Counted from the stretch's first letter, positions 1 through 13,273 are shown. The stretch is DNA of 64,000 nt from Niebla homalea (GCA_019925105.1 JAHGAU010000007.1:496001-560000); one strand, 5' to 3'. Made by a program: numbers and translations. The notes: generated by a model from the letters alone, not told the origin.

Positions 1-242
1 TTAAGCGCGTACACGTTCCATTGGAGCTAGGCGGCAGATTGCATCTTTTGGGTAGGACGCGGCTAACTTGAGTTGGTTAAAGTTTAATCCAAAATTGATT
101 GCCGCTGTTTGGCGCCGCTATTAATTTATTCTATATCATTTCTTTGCAAGGAATAAAGAATAGAAGATCTTCGCGGCCATTGCCTCTGATCCCACATCAA
201 CGAACTCAAGCGATCGTCCGAGCTCATAAAGTCCTCGTCATA

Positions 243-1580
243 ATGACTCCTCCTTTCTTCTCCGATATCGCCAAGTCATCCAATGACGTGAGCCATCATA
301 ATCATCCAGCTTGAGCTGTCATTCCTAATATATACTCCAGCTGCTGAACAAAGACTTTTATCACACCGCCGCAAGTATGCATATTACTCCTAACATCAGT
401 GGCTAAGCTGACCTGCCTAGCCAAAATTGACGTCAAGTCTAAAGCCCCCAATGGAGTAGCTTTCAACGTTGCAGGAACTTCTGCACACGAAGGTCCTACG
501 AGTGGCTCGGTATGATTGATGCGATTGATCCACTTTCATTGCTTAGACAGATCTTACTGACCTTGACCTCAATGGACAGCTTGAAGCGAAATATGCAGAC
601 CCATCAGCCGGTAAACCAGGACTTTTACGTTTCACTCTTGAGATACCTTCCACCCATCCTTATGGCCCCCCAAGCTTCCTACTCCTCATGTCACCCAGGA
701 GATCAGCGATGCTGACGAAAATTCGCCGCGCAGGCTTAACTCTCACACAATCATGGAATACCGCAAACATCCTCAACACGAAGCTGGAACTTGACAACAA
801 CATCACCAAAGGGTTGAAGGCGGAGGCTCTCACCGTGCGCTCCTCTTTACCCCCCTTGATGTTCTGCTAGGCAGGCTTTACCCTTTTGTGAGTTGGCTGA
901 CCGGTTGTCTCTGTCAGGATTTCGTTCCCAGTTCCCAAAAATTCGGGGCCAAATTCAACTTATATTTCAAACAGCCAAACTTCACAGGCAGAGCATTCTT
1001 TGATGTTCTCAAAGGGCCAACTGCGAATGTGGATGCTGTACTTGGCCACGAAGGCTTCCTGGTCGGTGCTGAGGCCGCTTATGATGTTCAAAAGGCGGCC
1101 ATCACTAAATATTCCGCTGCTGTTGGCTATTCTGCTGCGGAATACGGCGCTGCCATCACAGCTACCAACAGCCTTAGTGTATTTGCCGCGTCTTATTACC
1201 ACAAGGTCAACTCCCAAGTTGAAGCAGGTGCAAAGGCCACCTGGGACTCGAAAGGCAGCAACAATGTTGGCATGGAACTGGCCAGCAAATACCGCTTGGA
1301 CCCAACATCCTTTGCAAAGGTCAAGCCTTGCCGCCCTTCCAAATGTTATCGCGTCAAGTCTGACGATAGCATCTTTTTAGGCCAAGGTAAATGACCGAGG
1401 GCTTACCGCTCTTGCGTACAACGTCAAGCTTCGGCCGGGTGTGACAGTCGGCTTAGGTGTTTCTTTGGACACCCAGAATCTCAATGAAGCTGCTCACAAG
1501 GTTTGTCCTCTCTGCTTTTTGAGTAGTCTTCTGTTCCTAATGTCATACAGTTCGGCACAAACTTCAGTTTCGAAGGCTGA
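243..1580 (+). CDS. POR1: Mitochondrial outer-membrane porin (VDAC)
   Basis: Voltage-dependent anion channel, the beta-barrel pore that passes ATP, ADP and metabolites across the mitochondrial outer membrane. I place eight exons at 243-287, 341-374, 421-509, 580-610, 734-834, 918-1319, 1381-1500 and 1551-1580; phases join to give 283 residues, the usual length of fungal porin. The start reads MTPPFFSDIAKSSND, like the family N-terminal helix. Exon 5 carries the LTLTQSWNTAN block, exon 6 LYFKQPNFTGRAFFD and GHEGFLVGAEAAYDVQKA, and exon 7 LRPGVTVGLG. All introns are GT-AG; the short 5' exons cluster at the N-terminus as in other ascomycete porins. It converges on the J-protein gene with 216 bases between stop codons. 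The exon 6/7 junction (SFAK/AKVNDRG) keeps family spacing. The assignment is secure; single splice sites could be off by a few bases. Confidence 0.96.
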
Positions 1581-1796
1581 ACGCAGCCGCCTCAGATCGC
1601 GGCTTCGAGGTGTTGGGCCGTACGCACAAAGAACATTCGCAGACAAGTTTCGCACTCTGTCTATTTCCATGGAAGGGGAGGAGTTTTAGAGCCTAATTGA
1701 TCCCCTTTTTCCCCACCTTCTTCAACGTTTCATTTAGCCTCATTGTATATCATCAAAGTAGATTTGTATGTTTTGGCGAACATTTGCAGCAGGTCT

Positions 1797-2665
1797 TCAA
1801 GGAGTTGATCGATTCATGTTGGCTTCATATCTTCCTCTGGACGATCCCTCGTAGTCGCCCCATCTCCATAAAGGTATACAGGCCAGGCTGACGATTCCGC
1901 CTACAATAAGGAATCTCACGATGACGTCCACTTGATCCGTGCTATAATCCTCATCCCCTGTCCTCCGGCGCCTCTTCCAACGTTGTTCCTGCGAGACTTG
2001 AGTCCTGTAGTGGCCATCTTGATCGAAATGTGGGACATCATTGTTTATGCCAGCCTGGCCTTGACCTGGACCAAAGCCCCCCCCAGGGGCGTACGAGCCA
2101 TCCTCTGCCCGATTGGCTCTATCTGCTTCGGGCTTCCTACGAGCGGTATGCGCTCCCCAACCTCCGTTGCGATAGAAACTGGGCGGTGGTCCTTTGAACT
2201 GTGTGCGCCTCCTGCTAAGGCCGCTGGGAGGTCGCGCGCCATATGGGGTTGAAGCGCTGGAGTGAGACCCTCGCGGAGCTTGATGTACCGGGCTGGACGG
2301 GGTGCAAAGGATGTCTCTGTCGTAGCGAAGGCGTTTCTCCGAGTTGCCTAGAGTGGCATATGCCTCGGAAATCTTGACAAAGCGTTCAGAAGCCTGAGGG
2401 TCGTCGGGATTGTGGTCTGGATGATGGGTCTTTGAGAGTGCATAGAATTGTCTACAGCGAGTCAGAAGGCATGCGTGGTGATGTGGTACGCTCACATGAC
2501 ATGCTTTTTGATGGAGCCGGCAGAAGCTCCAGGTTCAAGGCCCAAAGTTTGATAGAAGCTCTCTGCTCGCCATGCTTGCGTCGTATGGAGCTTCGCAATT
2601 TGGTGATAGGTCGAGATTGGTTTGAGATTTGATGTGATTTGCAGCCATGAGAAAGGCGGGCGCAT
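1797..2665 (-). CDS. Mitochondrial J-domain (DnaJ/Hsp40) membrane protein
   Basis: J-domain co-chaperone expected to stimulate an Hsp70 ATPase. Two exons, 2505-2665 and 1797-2451, give 271 residues. Residues 1-36 are basic and hydroxyl-rich without acid residues, like a mitochondrial presequence. The J domain is about 37-100 (FYQTLGLEPG, then HPD at 64-66 within KTHHPDHNP). A Gly/Arg-rich middle follows, and near the C-terminus one membrane segment (VRFLIVGGIVSLACIPLW). The intron 2452-2504 must start with GC (GCATGT) to give the family sequence SIKKQFYALSK; the nearest GT donor would insert extra residues in helix II. The start at 2665 is the first ATG in this frame and gives the presequence. 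It shares a 251-base divergent promoter with the carrier gene. The J domain is certain; the mitochondrial location is inferred. Confidence 0.88.
2452..2504 (-). other. GC-AG intron in the J-protein gene
   Basis: The intron begins GCATGT and ends CTGTAG on the minus strand. Splicing here rebuilds Ile-Lys-Lys-Gln-Phe-Tyr, the normal J-domain helix II. A GT donor eight bases further on is also in phase but adds residues there. Confidence 0.6.
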
Positions 2666-2916
2666 AACTCATCTCTATGTCAGTACGTCTTGCAAAGATC
2701 ATCGTTGTTGAAAAGAAAGCATGGATGTCGCAAGTCAAACGCTGTTGAAGCCGCAAATGAGATTCGTGACATACGTTATTACGTCATCGCTATTGACATT
2801 ACAAGCACGATCACCAACAACTGCAAGGCATTGCTGCTGGGGCTACTTTCCTCTTTCCACTCAAGGGCTGCGACTTATGTGCTTCTACGACAGGATCTGC
2901 TAACAACCGAGAGATC
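2666..2916. promoter_or_regulatory. Divergent promoter, J-protein (-) / RCH1-like carrier (+)
   Basis: These 251 bases separate two start codons facing apart and must hold both promoters and 5' leaders. I see no clear TATA box or named factor site. Confidence 0.5.
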
Positions 2917-4279
2917 ATGCCCAATGATGGCTTGAATGGGAATAGTCCCGAGGGTGTCGACGATCATTCTTCTATCAAGTCCTCGAATAATTATGGCACT
3001 TTCGAGCAAAACGGGATTGGGGAGTCCCCTGATGATACAGCGCGAGCCATGCATCGTTCATTGAATCCCGAGAACGACAACATAGCGGACAAACGACCCT
3101 TGTGGAAGCATTGGCTTTCATTCGGAATCTGGTTTGTCCATGATCAATGGTTCCTCTTTGGTCTAAGCTTCTTGATACTTGTGTCTTCGCAAATTCAGGT
3201 TCCAAAAGCCCAGCAGTCACTCAAGGAGACAGTAGTGACTTACCTTTGTGTGGCTGCCATTTTCTTCGTCACTGGTTGCACCCTACCAACCCAGGTACTT
3301 GTGCAGAACTACAAACGCTGGCGTCTACATCTGTTCTGTCAAGTTCAATCTTTCTTCCTTACCTCCATCGTCGTCTTCGGAGTTGTTTCCGCCTGCGCCT
3401 CCAATCCGAACTTCATGGATGCTGGCCTTCTCGTTGGACTCATATTCACTGGCTGCGTACCCACGACGATATCCTCCAATGTCATCATGACCAAGCAGGC
3501 GAACGGGAATCAGGCGTTGACCGTTGTTCAGAGCACGTTGGGGAACTTCTTGGGCCCCTTTCTGGCTCCACTGCTGATCTTAATGTATCTATCCTGTAAT
3601 GCATGGTACACTGACGTAGTTCCGAATATTCAAACTGGGGATTTTGGGGAGTTATACCGGAGAGTCTTTCAACAACTAGGCTTGTCCATATTTCTGCCTC
3701 TTGTAAGTCACAAATTCGTTTGTAATGAAAGCCCTCAATGGCATGCTAATAAGGTAGCAGGCTGTCGGGCAAGTCGTCCGCAAAACGTTTCCCAATGCAA
3801 CTTCCAAGATCTTCGCAGAGTGGAAAGTGTCCAAGGTTGGATCTCTTGCCTTACTACTCATTATCTGGCAAACGTATGATGGAGCATTTGCAACAGGCGC
3901 CTTTGATAGCGTTGACTCGAGTAATATCGTCTTCCTTATCTTCATTTCCATCGCATTCTATGCACTCTGGACCATCACCTGCTTTTCCCTCTCACTGCTG
4001 TGGCTCGGCAAGGAGGATGCGATTGCAGTAGCATACGTCGTTCCAGCCAAGACTCCTGCAATTGGGGTCCCGCTATCGGGAGCAATGTTTGCAGGTATTT
4101 CTCCAATAACAGCATCGAAGTTACAAATTCCCATGGTCATCTTTCAAGGTTTACAGGTGGCTGCAGGAAGCCTTCTGACACTTGTATTTCGTCGTTGGAT
4201 GGAAAGCGGAGAAGGGGGGAAAAGGAATTCAACTGGAAACGAAGGAGACACTCCCGGAAGAGGAGAGGATGATGAATAG
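2917..4279 (+). CDS. RCH1: RCH1/SLC10A7-type membrane carrier (bile-acid:Na+ symporter fold)
   Basis: Multi-pass protein of the SLC10A7/Rch1 group; yeast Rch1 restrains calcium uptake at the plasma membrane. Exons 2917-3702 and 3761-4279, with a 58-base GT-AG intron, encode 434 residues, normal for the family. A hydrophilic N-terminal tail of about 65 residues precedes WLSFGIWFVHDQWFLFGL, the family's first membrane segment. Further recognisable blocks are FVTGCTLPT, GLIFTGCVPTTISSNVIMT (a conserved substrate-site helix region), AVGQVVRKTFPN after the intron, and VPAKTPAIGVPLSGAMFAG near the end. A short charged tail closes the protein. I count eight to ten membrane segments. Function in calcium control is transferred from yeast and not visible in sequence. 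Confidence 0.9.
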
Positions 4280-4707
4280 GGTGTGGAAAACTCAATGGAA
4301 CTTCGATTCGAAAACTTCTCACACCTAGCTGCCCTCGACAAGGTGATCCAAATGATGTACAGAAGCTGGTGTTCTCCGTTGGTACTTTAATAATTCTTGA
4401 CCGTCACTGACATGACATGGTGGCTTGATAAATGAAATAGTGATAAGGCAGGGAGTGAAAGACTCTGTTCTGTTCGGAACAGATGGTGTCGAGATGTACT
4501 CCACACAGCCCTGCCACCCGTGCAGCCCTATACTATATCATATACGACAGCCGTTCCAGCTTCCCCGCACCACTCCATCTTTTGAACCTCATAATAGATC
4601 ACTCTCCTGACCAGCCACCGTCTCACCCTTGTTCTTGCGCACTGTGCTCTTGAGACTTTGGGAGCGTCGGTTGTTGTGATCGACTGAGTTCACAGACTTC
4701 GTGCAAT
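4280..4707. other. Intergenic region before MetAP2
   Basis: It holds the 3' region of the carrier gene and the promoter of the aminopeptidase gene. The second half is rich in CCAC/CCTC pyrimidine stretches. No gene or repeat seen. Confidence 0.5.
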
Positions 4708-6269
<1,562 letters not shown>

Positions 6270-6632
6270 GCTCGAAAGCCATTGACGTTCGCCCCACCTC
6301 TCGTACCGCTGTGTGAAATTTAGGGGCACAAGGTGTGAAACAGCGGGAGTACAGAGACACCGAAAGTGTTAACTCGCTGAAAGGAGCATGTCTCCTGAGT
6401 CAGGCTTAACTTCGAAGAGCACCAGAAATGATAACGACTGATGAGGTCGATCTATCTATCTAGAGAATCCAACGGTCCAAGCTGCACATAACTTGGGGGG
6501 GGGGCTCCAGATTCATCTATTATGCATCACGAATAAAGTCTTCTCCCTGTTCCAGAGCCGTATAACCGCATTTGCGATGCTCCTAGGAATCTCAGCCTTG
6601 GTCATATGACCACACACGCGAGGCCAAGAGTT
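6270..6632. other. Convergent intergenic region MetAP2 / asparagine synthetase
   Basis: The 363 bases lie between two stop codons and hold both 3' untranslated regions. The only odd item is a run of ten G near 6496. No ORF with family resemblance. Confidence 0.5.
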
Positions 6633-8842
6633 CTATCGGCCTTTTTCCGCGTATCTAGCTACATGGGTGTCGATTGCACTGATGAAGCCGGTCAGCGGTC
6701 TTGCACTCTCTGCACATTGAATAGGGTAGGTGGCAACTCGGCATGCCCATGCTACTCACCGGCCGCTAGGATCAGTTTGTTTTGACCAAGTCGGCGTCCA
6801 TCGCATGACGGTCGAGGCGCAGTGGGGCGGGAAGAGTTCATCAAACATTGTTCGATACCAGTAAGCCTCCTTACTATCAGGAACATCATCAGCCCACTCT
6901 GCCTTTGGATGCTTCATCATCTCATCGGTGACCTGTTGCTCTGCGTTATCCTTGAGAGCATCGATCCACCCATAGCCGACGCCATCACTGAATTGCTCTT
7001 TCTGCCGCCAGAGGATCTTCTGAGGAAGGTAAGGCTTTTCGTCTGGCTTATCAGAAGTATCGAATGCTTTGCGCAAGATGTACTTCTCGATGCGTTCGCT
7101 GGTGATCTCTTTCTCGGCTGGATCCACGTCCATTGCAGTTGCTAGAAACTGCCGTTGTGAGCAAGTCGACTTTTCTGCAGGTCTGTACGTCTTACATCTT
7201 TATCCAAGAATGGCACGCGTGCTTCTACACCCCAGGCAGCTGTCGACTTGTTGGCCCGTAAACAATCCGACAGATGAAGATTCTTGATTCGCCGCACAGT
7301 TTCTGCGTGGAATGCCTCTTTGTCCGGCGCAGCATGGAAATAAAGGTACCCGCCAAAGATCTCGTCACTGCCCTCTCCGCTGAGCACCATCTTCACCCCC
7401 ATAGCTTTGATCTTGCGGCTCAGGAGAAACATCGGGGTCGATGCACGAATTGTGGTGACATCGTACGTCTCCAGGTGGAAGATGACATCCTGAAGCGCGT
7501 TGAGACCGTCTTCAATCGTGAAGGTGAAATCATGATGCCGGGTGCCGAGGAAATTGGCAACTTCCAATGCAGCCTGTGTATCAGGGGCGCCTGGAAGACC
7601 GATAGAGAAGGAGTGCAGCTCGGGAAGCCAAGTAACCGTGGAGAGCTCATGGTCATCATCAATACCCACAAGCTGTTCTCGCGGCTGCTGTTTATGATTG
7701 GCCGCATCCTCGACCATGCTGTGAGATGCAGTTCGCAGCCGGACCGTTTCCCGTTGCGCAATGGCTGCAACAAGACTTGAATCCAGCCCACCTGAGAGAA
7801 GAACCCCGTAAGGAACTTCAGCCATCAATCTCTTTCGTACCGATCTTTCCAATGAGCCTCTAATAGCTGTATAGTCGATGGCAGTGGTTGGAATTCGCGC
7901 AGGGTCCCACCAGCTAGGCTTGAAATAACGAGTCATTGAGTCGTCCCTTGAATCATACACATGACCTGGCGGAAAAGTTATGATCTTATCACAGACAGGA
8001 TACAGACATTTCAACTCTGAAGCAAAATAAACAGCATTTGGCGTCTGGGACGACCATCCTTGGTAGAAGCTCGTGATCCCTATAGGGTCTCGAGCTGCTA
8101 TCGTTCGGTCTTGTTTTTTGTCATACAATACCCAGGAGAACATGCCATCCAGAAACTGAGGGGCTTCGACGCCATGCTCCTCGTACTGTCACGGTGAGTA
8201 GGGGCCCACTTAAAGGAATGGCCTAGCTTTTCCGCTTACCAGAGGGAGAATGACTTCGCAGTCGGAATGAGTCTTGAAGCGGTAAGGTGTCTTGAGACTC
8301 TTTCTAAGGATTCTATGGTTGTATATCTCGCCGTTCACGGCTAAAGCGAGAGTACCGTCATCGCTGACTAGCGGTTGGGCGCCACTGTCTTGGGACTGGC
8401 GTCAGCATGCATTGATCGAGGTGGTCAATGATGAACGTGCCGACACCAACGATACTCAATCGCTCATGAGCCAAGACTAGTAGAGACTCAGTTCCATCTC
8501 CCTGCTGTGTTCAAAAAGATTACAGTCTCACTTGTGTTCCCAGCAACGAAGTTTCCGCCTAGAGGACGTTAGCAAGGCGATAATGAGCTTGTGGGAATGC
8601 TTTCGCACTCCAATCGGGACCACGATGACGAGCGCTACAATCCAATTAGACGAAATAGCTTATCTGCTAAGGAGCTGTTGTGTCCTACGCTTTTGCCATC
8701 CGCAAAGCGGTGGGTTTAAATTTTTGAACGTCAGGGTGGCTTTATACCCTGGTATTAGCACCTAAGCTCCGGCTGCAATGGCATGTGAATTGGAGGAATA
8801 GGGTCAATACACATACCGATGACACGCAAATATACCACACAT
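6633..8842 (-). CDS. ASN1: Asparagine synthetase (glutamine-hydrolysing)
   Basis: Makes asparagine from aspartate, glutamine and ATP in the cytosol. Nine exons on the minus strand: 8817-8842, 8689-8739, 8609-8634, 8532-8558, 8441-8476, 8240-8388, 7196-8185, 6760-7148 and 6633-6678. They total 580 codons (579 residues), the normal size. The first exon reads MCGIFACH, placing catalytic Cys2 for the glutaminase domain. HRGPDWSG and NGEIYNH follow. The synthetase domain has the PP-loop LLSGGLDSS and the block [17 protein letters not shown]. The C-terminus DPSGRAID needs the last 81-base intron; without it the reading stops after DPSGR. Intron 8389-8440 begins GCACGT; this gives IVGVDSGAQPL as in yeast, while the in-phase GT alternative drops two residues. 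A TGAGTCA site lies 161 bases upstream, consistent with general amino-acid control. Confidence 0.96.
8389..8440 (-). other. GC-AG intron in asparagine synthetase
   Basis: Begins GCACGT, ends CCCAAG, with a GCTGACG branch-like motif 15-20 bases before the acceptor. Chosen because it restores Val-Gly-Val-Asp-Ser of the family. Confidence 0.65.
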
Positions 8843-9620
8843 TGCTAGGAATCTTGCTGGCAATCACAAGTGTGGAAAGGAGTGGGTAAAGGTCAATTAT
8901 GTATCTTGAGGGATATATAGTAGCAAAAGATATGCCCAAGAACATTGAGAAAGGTTCGTCAGAAGCTCAATGGCATTCAATACTGACAGTCCGCGCACCT
9001 TCTGAGTCATCGCTTTCTGCTAGTTGTTATACTCATCAAACTCCAATCTCTGTTCTTACATAATAGAATTTTAAAATGTTTTAAGCGAACAGGCTTATCA
9101 CGCATTTAATCTTATCGATAGTTCTAGGGGGAACTGAATTTTCATGTTTTTCATGTTTCTGGTGAACCTACGGAGTATGGTGCTGTTGACCAAACGCAGT
9201 CAGGTGCGTGTTACACATGAGCGGTATAACAACCTTGTGCATACATTAATGAATGTTTAACGCCTAAGCTAGAATTTTCGCCATTGCAAAATGAGCTTAT
9301 GATCTTTCCGCCTTTCGCTGACACCATCTGAACCTTCCTCTCAATAATGTCATGCTACATTAACACATGTTAGTTTGGACCTTTGCTGCTAGTCTCCGTT
9401 GCACGTAATTTTCACGCGAGGGTAATGCAAATTGTCGCTGTCTGCATGCTACACAAATCTTGGGCGTGCTTTAGTATCTGGTCCCCCCCTTCCATCTGAG
9501 TTCCTCGACGAAAGTCGCAATCCTACGCTCACGTGTTGCCCCTCTGCTTCACGATGGGGTCTTCATCAACCAATATGCCTCTGCGGAACGTGTAGCAGCA
9601 GTGGAGAAAATGTCCACAGC
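8843..9620. other. Intergenic region with asparagine synthetase promoter
   Basis: It holds the upstream region of asparagine synthetase (transcribed leftward) and the 3' region of UBC9. Apart from the TGAGTCA site at 9003 I see no gene, repeat or RNA. Confidence 0.5.
9003..9009. promoter_or_regulatory. Gcn4/Cpc1-type site TGAGTCA
   Basis: Exact match to the near-palindromic TGASTCA target of the fungal bZIP activator of general amino-acid control, 161 bases before the asparagine synthetase start codon. Binding is inferred from motif and gene function. Confidence 0.6.
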
Positions 9621-10261
9621 TCATGGGGCTGGATTGTCTTTGACGATACTCTTCACTTTTCTCTCATAAGCCTGACGATCTTTCTTGAGGAGATTGTAAG
9701 CGTCTGCTTGAGCTGGCGATTCAGGATTGGGTTCATCAAGGAGCTCTTGGATCCCGAGGAGGATCTGCTTAATGGTGATGGCAGGTTTCCAGCCTTCTTC
9801 TTCGTTCAGGATAGATAGGCAGACCGTTCCTGAGGGATAGACGTTTGGATGGAACAGTGGGGGAACGAATTTGCCTAGATAGCAGTGAGCCCACTTCGTC
9901 CGGCAAGAACACTGGATAGACGATGCGCACATTTGGGCGGCTTCGTAGGGTACTCTGAGACGCTTTAGTCGGGCCTCGTTTCGTTACGGCAGTTTGAGAG
10001 ATCCTTACCATCGGGAAACAACAAGTCAAGCTTGAAGAGGCCCCCCTCCCAAAGTGTCTTTTCCCTGCCGGGGATGCCGCACTCCCACTTCTTCAAATCG
10101 AGAACGCCATTTGCCGTTCGGGCAGGTCTTGCAAAGAAGCCAAAGGGATGTTCTTTTCGCCATTGCTTCCTGTGGCGCATCAGAGATTGACCTCAAGCGT
10201 GACAAGTCATGGACACATGAGCTCACCTCTCCTCACCAAGACGATTCTGACACAGAGACAT
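9621..10261 (-). CDS. UBC9: SUMO-conjugating enzyme E2 (UBC9)
   Basis: Transfers SUMO from the E1 to substrates, mostly nuclear proteins. Four exons, 10227-10261, 10009-10169, 9931-9954 (24 bases) and 9621-9874, join in phase to 157 residues, the standard length. The N-terminus [15 protein letters not shown] and the block [16 protein letters not shown] are UBC9-specific. The active site is [15 protein letters not shown] with catalytic Cys92, followed by [15 protein letters not shown]. The tiny third exon supplies YPTKPPK and is needed for continuity. All introns are GT-AG. It lies tail-to-head after asparagine synthetase and divergent from PEX19. Confidence 0.96.
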
Positions 10262-10816
10262 GCCGTCGCTAGAGACCGTTTTGCGAAAAGGCCTAAAGTT
10301 GAATTTATAGGACCGGGTAGACGGTCATATAAGAAGTATTAAGAGGCGCTTTTGCAGAGTGGGTGAGTGTACAGTACGTTGGAAAGTTAGTGAGATTATC
10401 TATGGAATTCAAAATCTGTGATAGATGATCGATGTGCCAAGTCTCTTGTGCACCTACACTTAGAAGACATTTACATCCGTACGCTCTCAGCTTCCAGGAA
10501 AGATACGGGTTCATTACCAACCCTCAATTTGAATCCATCCGTTATTTGGTACGAAACAATTGGAGCTAGACACTAGTTCTACTGGGCCGCTGCCCCGCTC
10601 TCACGCCTGAGCGAGCAGAAAGCTTGCCCTACCTGACCCGCATTGCCATCCAAGAGACAAGATTTCCATGTCTCTTCCGTTGGAGTACCTTAGAGGCGAG
10701 GCAAGTGATGTATCCTCATTGAAATAAATGACCTTCATCATTTCCAATCAAGCTGCGCTATGAGTGGGATCTGGAGATGGTGATTCCTCCTTTGGCCGCA
10801 ACAACTGCGTAGAGCA
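10262..10816. promoter_or_regulatory. Divergent promoter UBC9 (-) / PEX19 (+)
   Basis: The 555 bases between facing-apart start codons hold both promoters. Short ORFs here lack codon structure or conservation. No factor site recognised. Confidence 0.45.
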
Positions 10817-11854
10817 ATGGACAAGGATCATGGCGCTCGTGCAGGCGCAGGCGTGTCGCATGCTGCCTCAAATATGGTCGAATCGAGGGAAGACGACTTC
10901 CCAGATCCAGATGAAGAAGATTTGGATGGTCTAGATGGTCCTACCTTTCTAAAATAACCCAATCTAAGTCAATGCGACAACTAATCTTACTCTAGACATG
11001 CTTGACGAATTCGCCTTGGCTCAAAATCCTGAACCTCGAAAAGTTCTTTCCACGGAGGCGGTTGCGCATAGTGACAAAGAGCGTCCAGCGCCGGAAGGTG
11101 CGCACGCCGAAGACTTTGCGCAGCAGTTGCAAGCACAGATGGCTGCCTTCATGGGCGACATGGATGATAGTCCGGAAATGAAGAGAGAGCTTGAGGATAT
11201 GATGAAGGAATTAGGCACCGCTGTTCATCCAGATGCTTCTTCCACAAAGAGACCTGAGACAAAGCTTGGAGCAAGTTCGTCCGGCAGTGAGGAGCCCTTC
11301 CAACAATCGATTCGTAAAACCATGGAGAGAATGCAAGCATCCAATACTCAAGCCGAAGATGCGGCGCCAGCCGACACTTCTGATGACTTCTTGACACAAA
11401 TGCTCAGGAGTATGCCGACGAACGAAGCTCTGGGAGGTGAGGATAAGGAGGGATTTGACAAGATGCTTTTGGGCATGATGGAGCAATTGACCAATAAAGA
11501 GATTTTGTATGAACCGATGAAGGAATTGCATGACAAGTTCCCGCCGTGGATGCTCAAAAATGCGGCAAGCATCAGGCCCGAGGTTTTAAATCGCTATCAC
11601 AAGCAGCAAAGGCTCGTCGATGAAATTGTCGGTAGATTTGAAAACAAGAGCTATTCGGACTCCAATCCTGGAGATCGTGAATTCATTGTGGATCGCATGC
11701 AAAAAGTGAGTTGGCCAAAGACGTCGATGCTGGCAAGCCCATGCTCAAAACTGTCTAGATGCAAGCTGCAGGCAGCCCACCAGCTGATCTAGTTGGCGAC
11801 ATGGACGTGGCCGGTGCGATGGGGGAGATGGACCCCTCCTGTCCCCAACAATAG
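10817..11854 (+). CDS. PEX19: Peroxin 19, import receptor for peroxisomal membrane proteins
   Basis: Cytosolic chaperone and receptor that binds peroxisomal membrane proteins and docks on Pex3. Exons 10817-10937, 10996-11705 and 11759-11854 give 308 residues. The acidic N-terminus reads DPDEEDLDGLDDMLDEF, the Pex3-binding region of the family. The C-terminal helical domain has EILYEPMKELHDKFPPWM, the most conserved PEX19 block. The last exon ends Cys-Pro-Gln-Gln, a CaaX box for farnesylation, as in yeast Pex19; this supports the third exon and the stop. All introns are GT-AG. Convergent with the next gene, 68 bases between stops. Confidence 0.96.
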
Positions 11855-11922
11855 CAATAAACATAGTCAGCAAGCAAAGACGCTCAGGTGTCTGGCGAAC
11901 AAGCGAACTCTTTTCCAGGTAT

Positions 11923-12700
11923 TTATATTAGAGACAAGTCCATCTCGTTGTCCAGATCAGGCCTTTGCACTTCCGGGGTATACTGAGGTCCCTTTGGACC
12001 TTGCTTGTCTTTCAGGACTTCCCAGAAGAGGCTTTCATATCCCTCGTCATCGTTTTCTGGAGTTACCAAAGGTTGAGGCAACTCATTGTCCTCTCTTCTG
12101 TGCTGCTCGTAGAATGTCGCCAGAGCCTCTATTTCTTGATCTTCTTCATACACGATCCGATCCAAATCCTCGTCATGTCCTGTGGCCGATTAGCATGGGT
12201 AGGAATTCATCTACACCGAGTTAATTCACCAGTGCCGATAGAGTTAACAAGTTCTCGCTCCGTGTCGTCCTCATCAAAAGGCTGATCCATCTCCGCAGCG
12301 ACTGTTCTTTTACTATGTTCCCACTGCCTGTGTTGATCAAGATATTGCTGTCGCATAATCTTTGCTTATATTAGCTATTGAAGGAGAGGCTCTGGGTATG
12401 CTACGGATGTGTTACCTTGTTACTCCGCGAAAGCCATCTCTGCTCTTCGCTCGAGGCTCGGACTTTCTGAAGGTACAAGAGCCTCTGACGTGCTCGCAGG
12501 TCGCTCTGATACTCTTGGCGCGTCAGCGAATGCTGCGGAGGGCGTTGGCTTATCCGCCGTGGTTCAGGGCGAGGTGGCTTTGAGTATGGAGTCCATGATG
12601 TGGGATATTGTGGAAGTGTGTTGGGATCTCGAGATGCCAGAGGAGATGGCTTCGGTAGTTGTGCGAAAGATGTAGCTGGAGCTGAGCTAGTCTGTGTCAT
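11923..12700 (-). CDS. Uncharacterised 223-aa protein
   Basis: I do not recognise this family. Exons 12416-12700, 12230-12359 and 11923-12179 join in phase to 223 residues; all introns are GT-AG and the ATG at 12700 opens the frame. The first 60 residues are Pro/Ser-rich and probably disordered. A charged, probably helical stretch follows (LRARQRLLYLQKVRASSEEQ through RQQYLDQHRQWEHSK), then an acidic C-terminal half (FDEDDTERE, YEEDQEIEALATFYEQHRRED) with several Trp and aromatic residues near the end. There is no signal peptide or membrane segment. Consistent phasing over three exons and a sensible composition argue for a real gene. A nuclear or adaptor role would be a guess. Confidence 0.75.
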
Positions 12701-13273
12701 TTTCGCCTTGATGAAAAGACCACGTAGACTGGATCAAATACGGTGTAAGATTCTACAGAGATGTGAAAGTGAGGTGATCCAAGGCCGTGGAATGCGCGTC
12801 GCGCGCTAGCCCTCAGGTACCGTGTTAATTTCCAGCTTTATCTTCCATCTGAAAGGAACATTGCGGAATCACTCATGGAACATGAGAACGCACAAAATTT
12901 CGTGAAAATGTTTGTCAAGTCTAAAGTCTGATATCAGGTATATTACAGTGCGGTCCTTCGATCACTCTTTGCCATCAAGGTCTCCATTGTGGATGCAAAT
13001 GCTTAGATTATCTGCTACTCCCTATCCAGGGTTTAATACGCAACATTCTGCGGTGTCGAGTGAACCACATCCTGTACATTGGAAATGCTAGGCACCGGAG
13101 ATCTTTGTTCGTTAAAATTCACTGCCGTTAAAATTGGGCATTTTCATTGTCGACTACGGTTGCCGTTCGCGCCCCGTCATAGCTAGAAAACCTCAAAGAT
13201 GCACCTTGAATCCATCATACGCCGGCAATGCTGCTTGCTAAGAGATCTGTTCACTTCATAGGTGGACCTGAGA
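12701..13273. other. Intergenic region
   Basis: Upstream region of the 223-aa protein gene and 3' region of the mucin-like gene, both leftward. I see no additional gene, RNA or repeat. Confidence 0.45.

Noticed and set aside
960..1380. Alternative-frame ORFs over the porin
   Set aside because: Shadows of exon 6, whose frame matches VDAC throughout.
9432..9818. 128-codon plus-strand ORF
   Set aside because: Overlaps UBC9 exon 4 antisense; the minus strand encodes the conserved E2 C-terminus.
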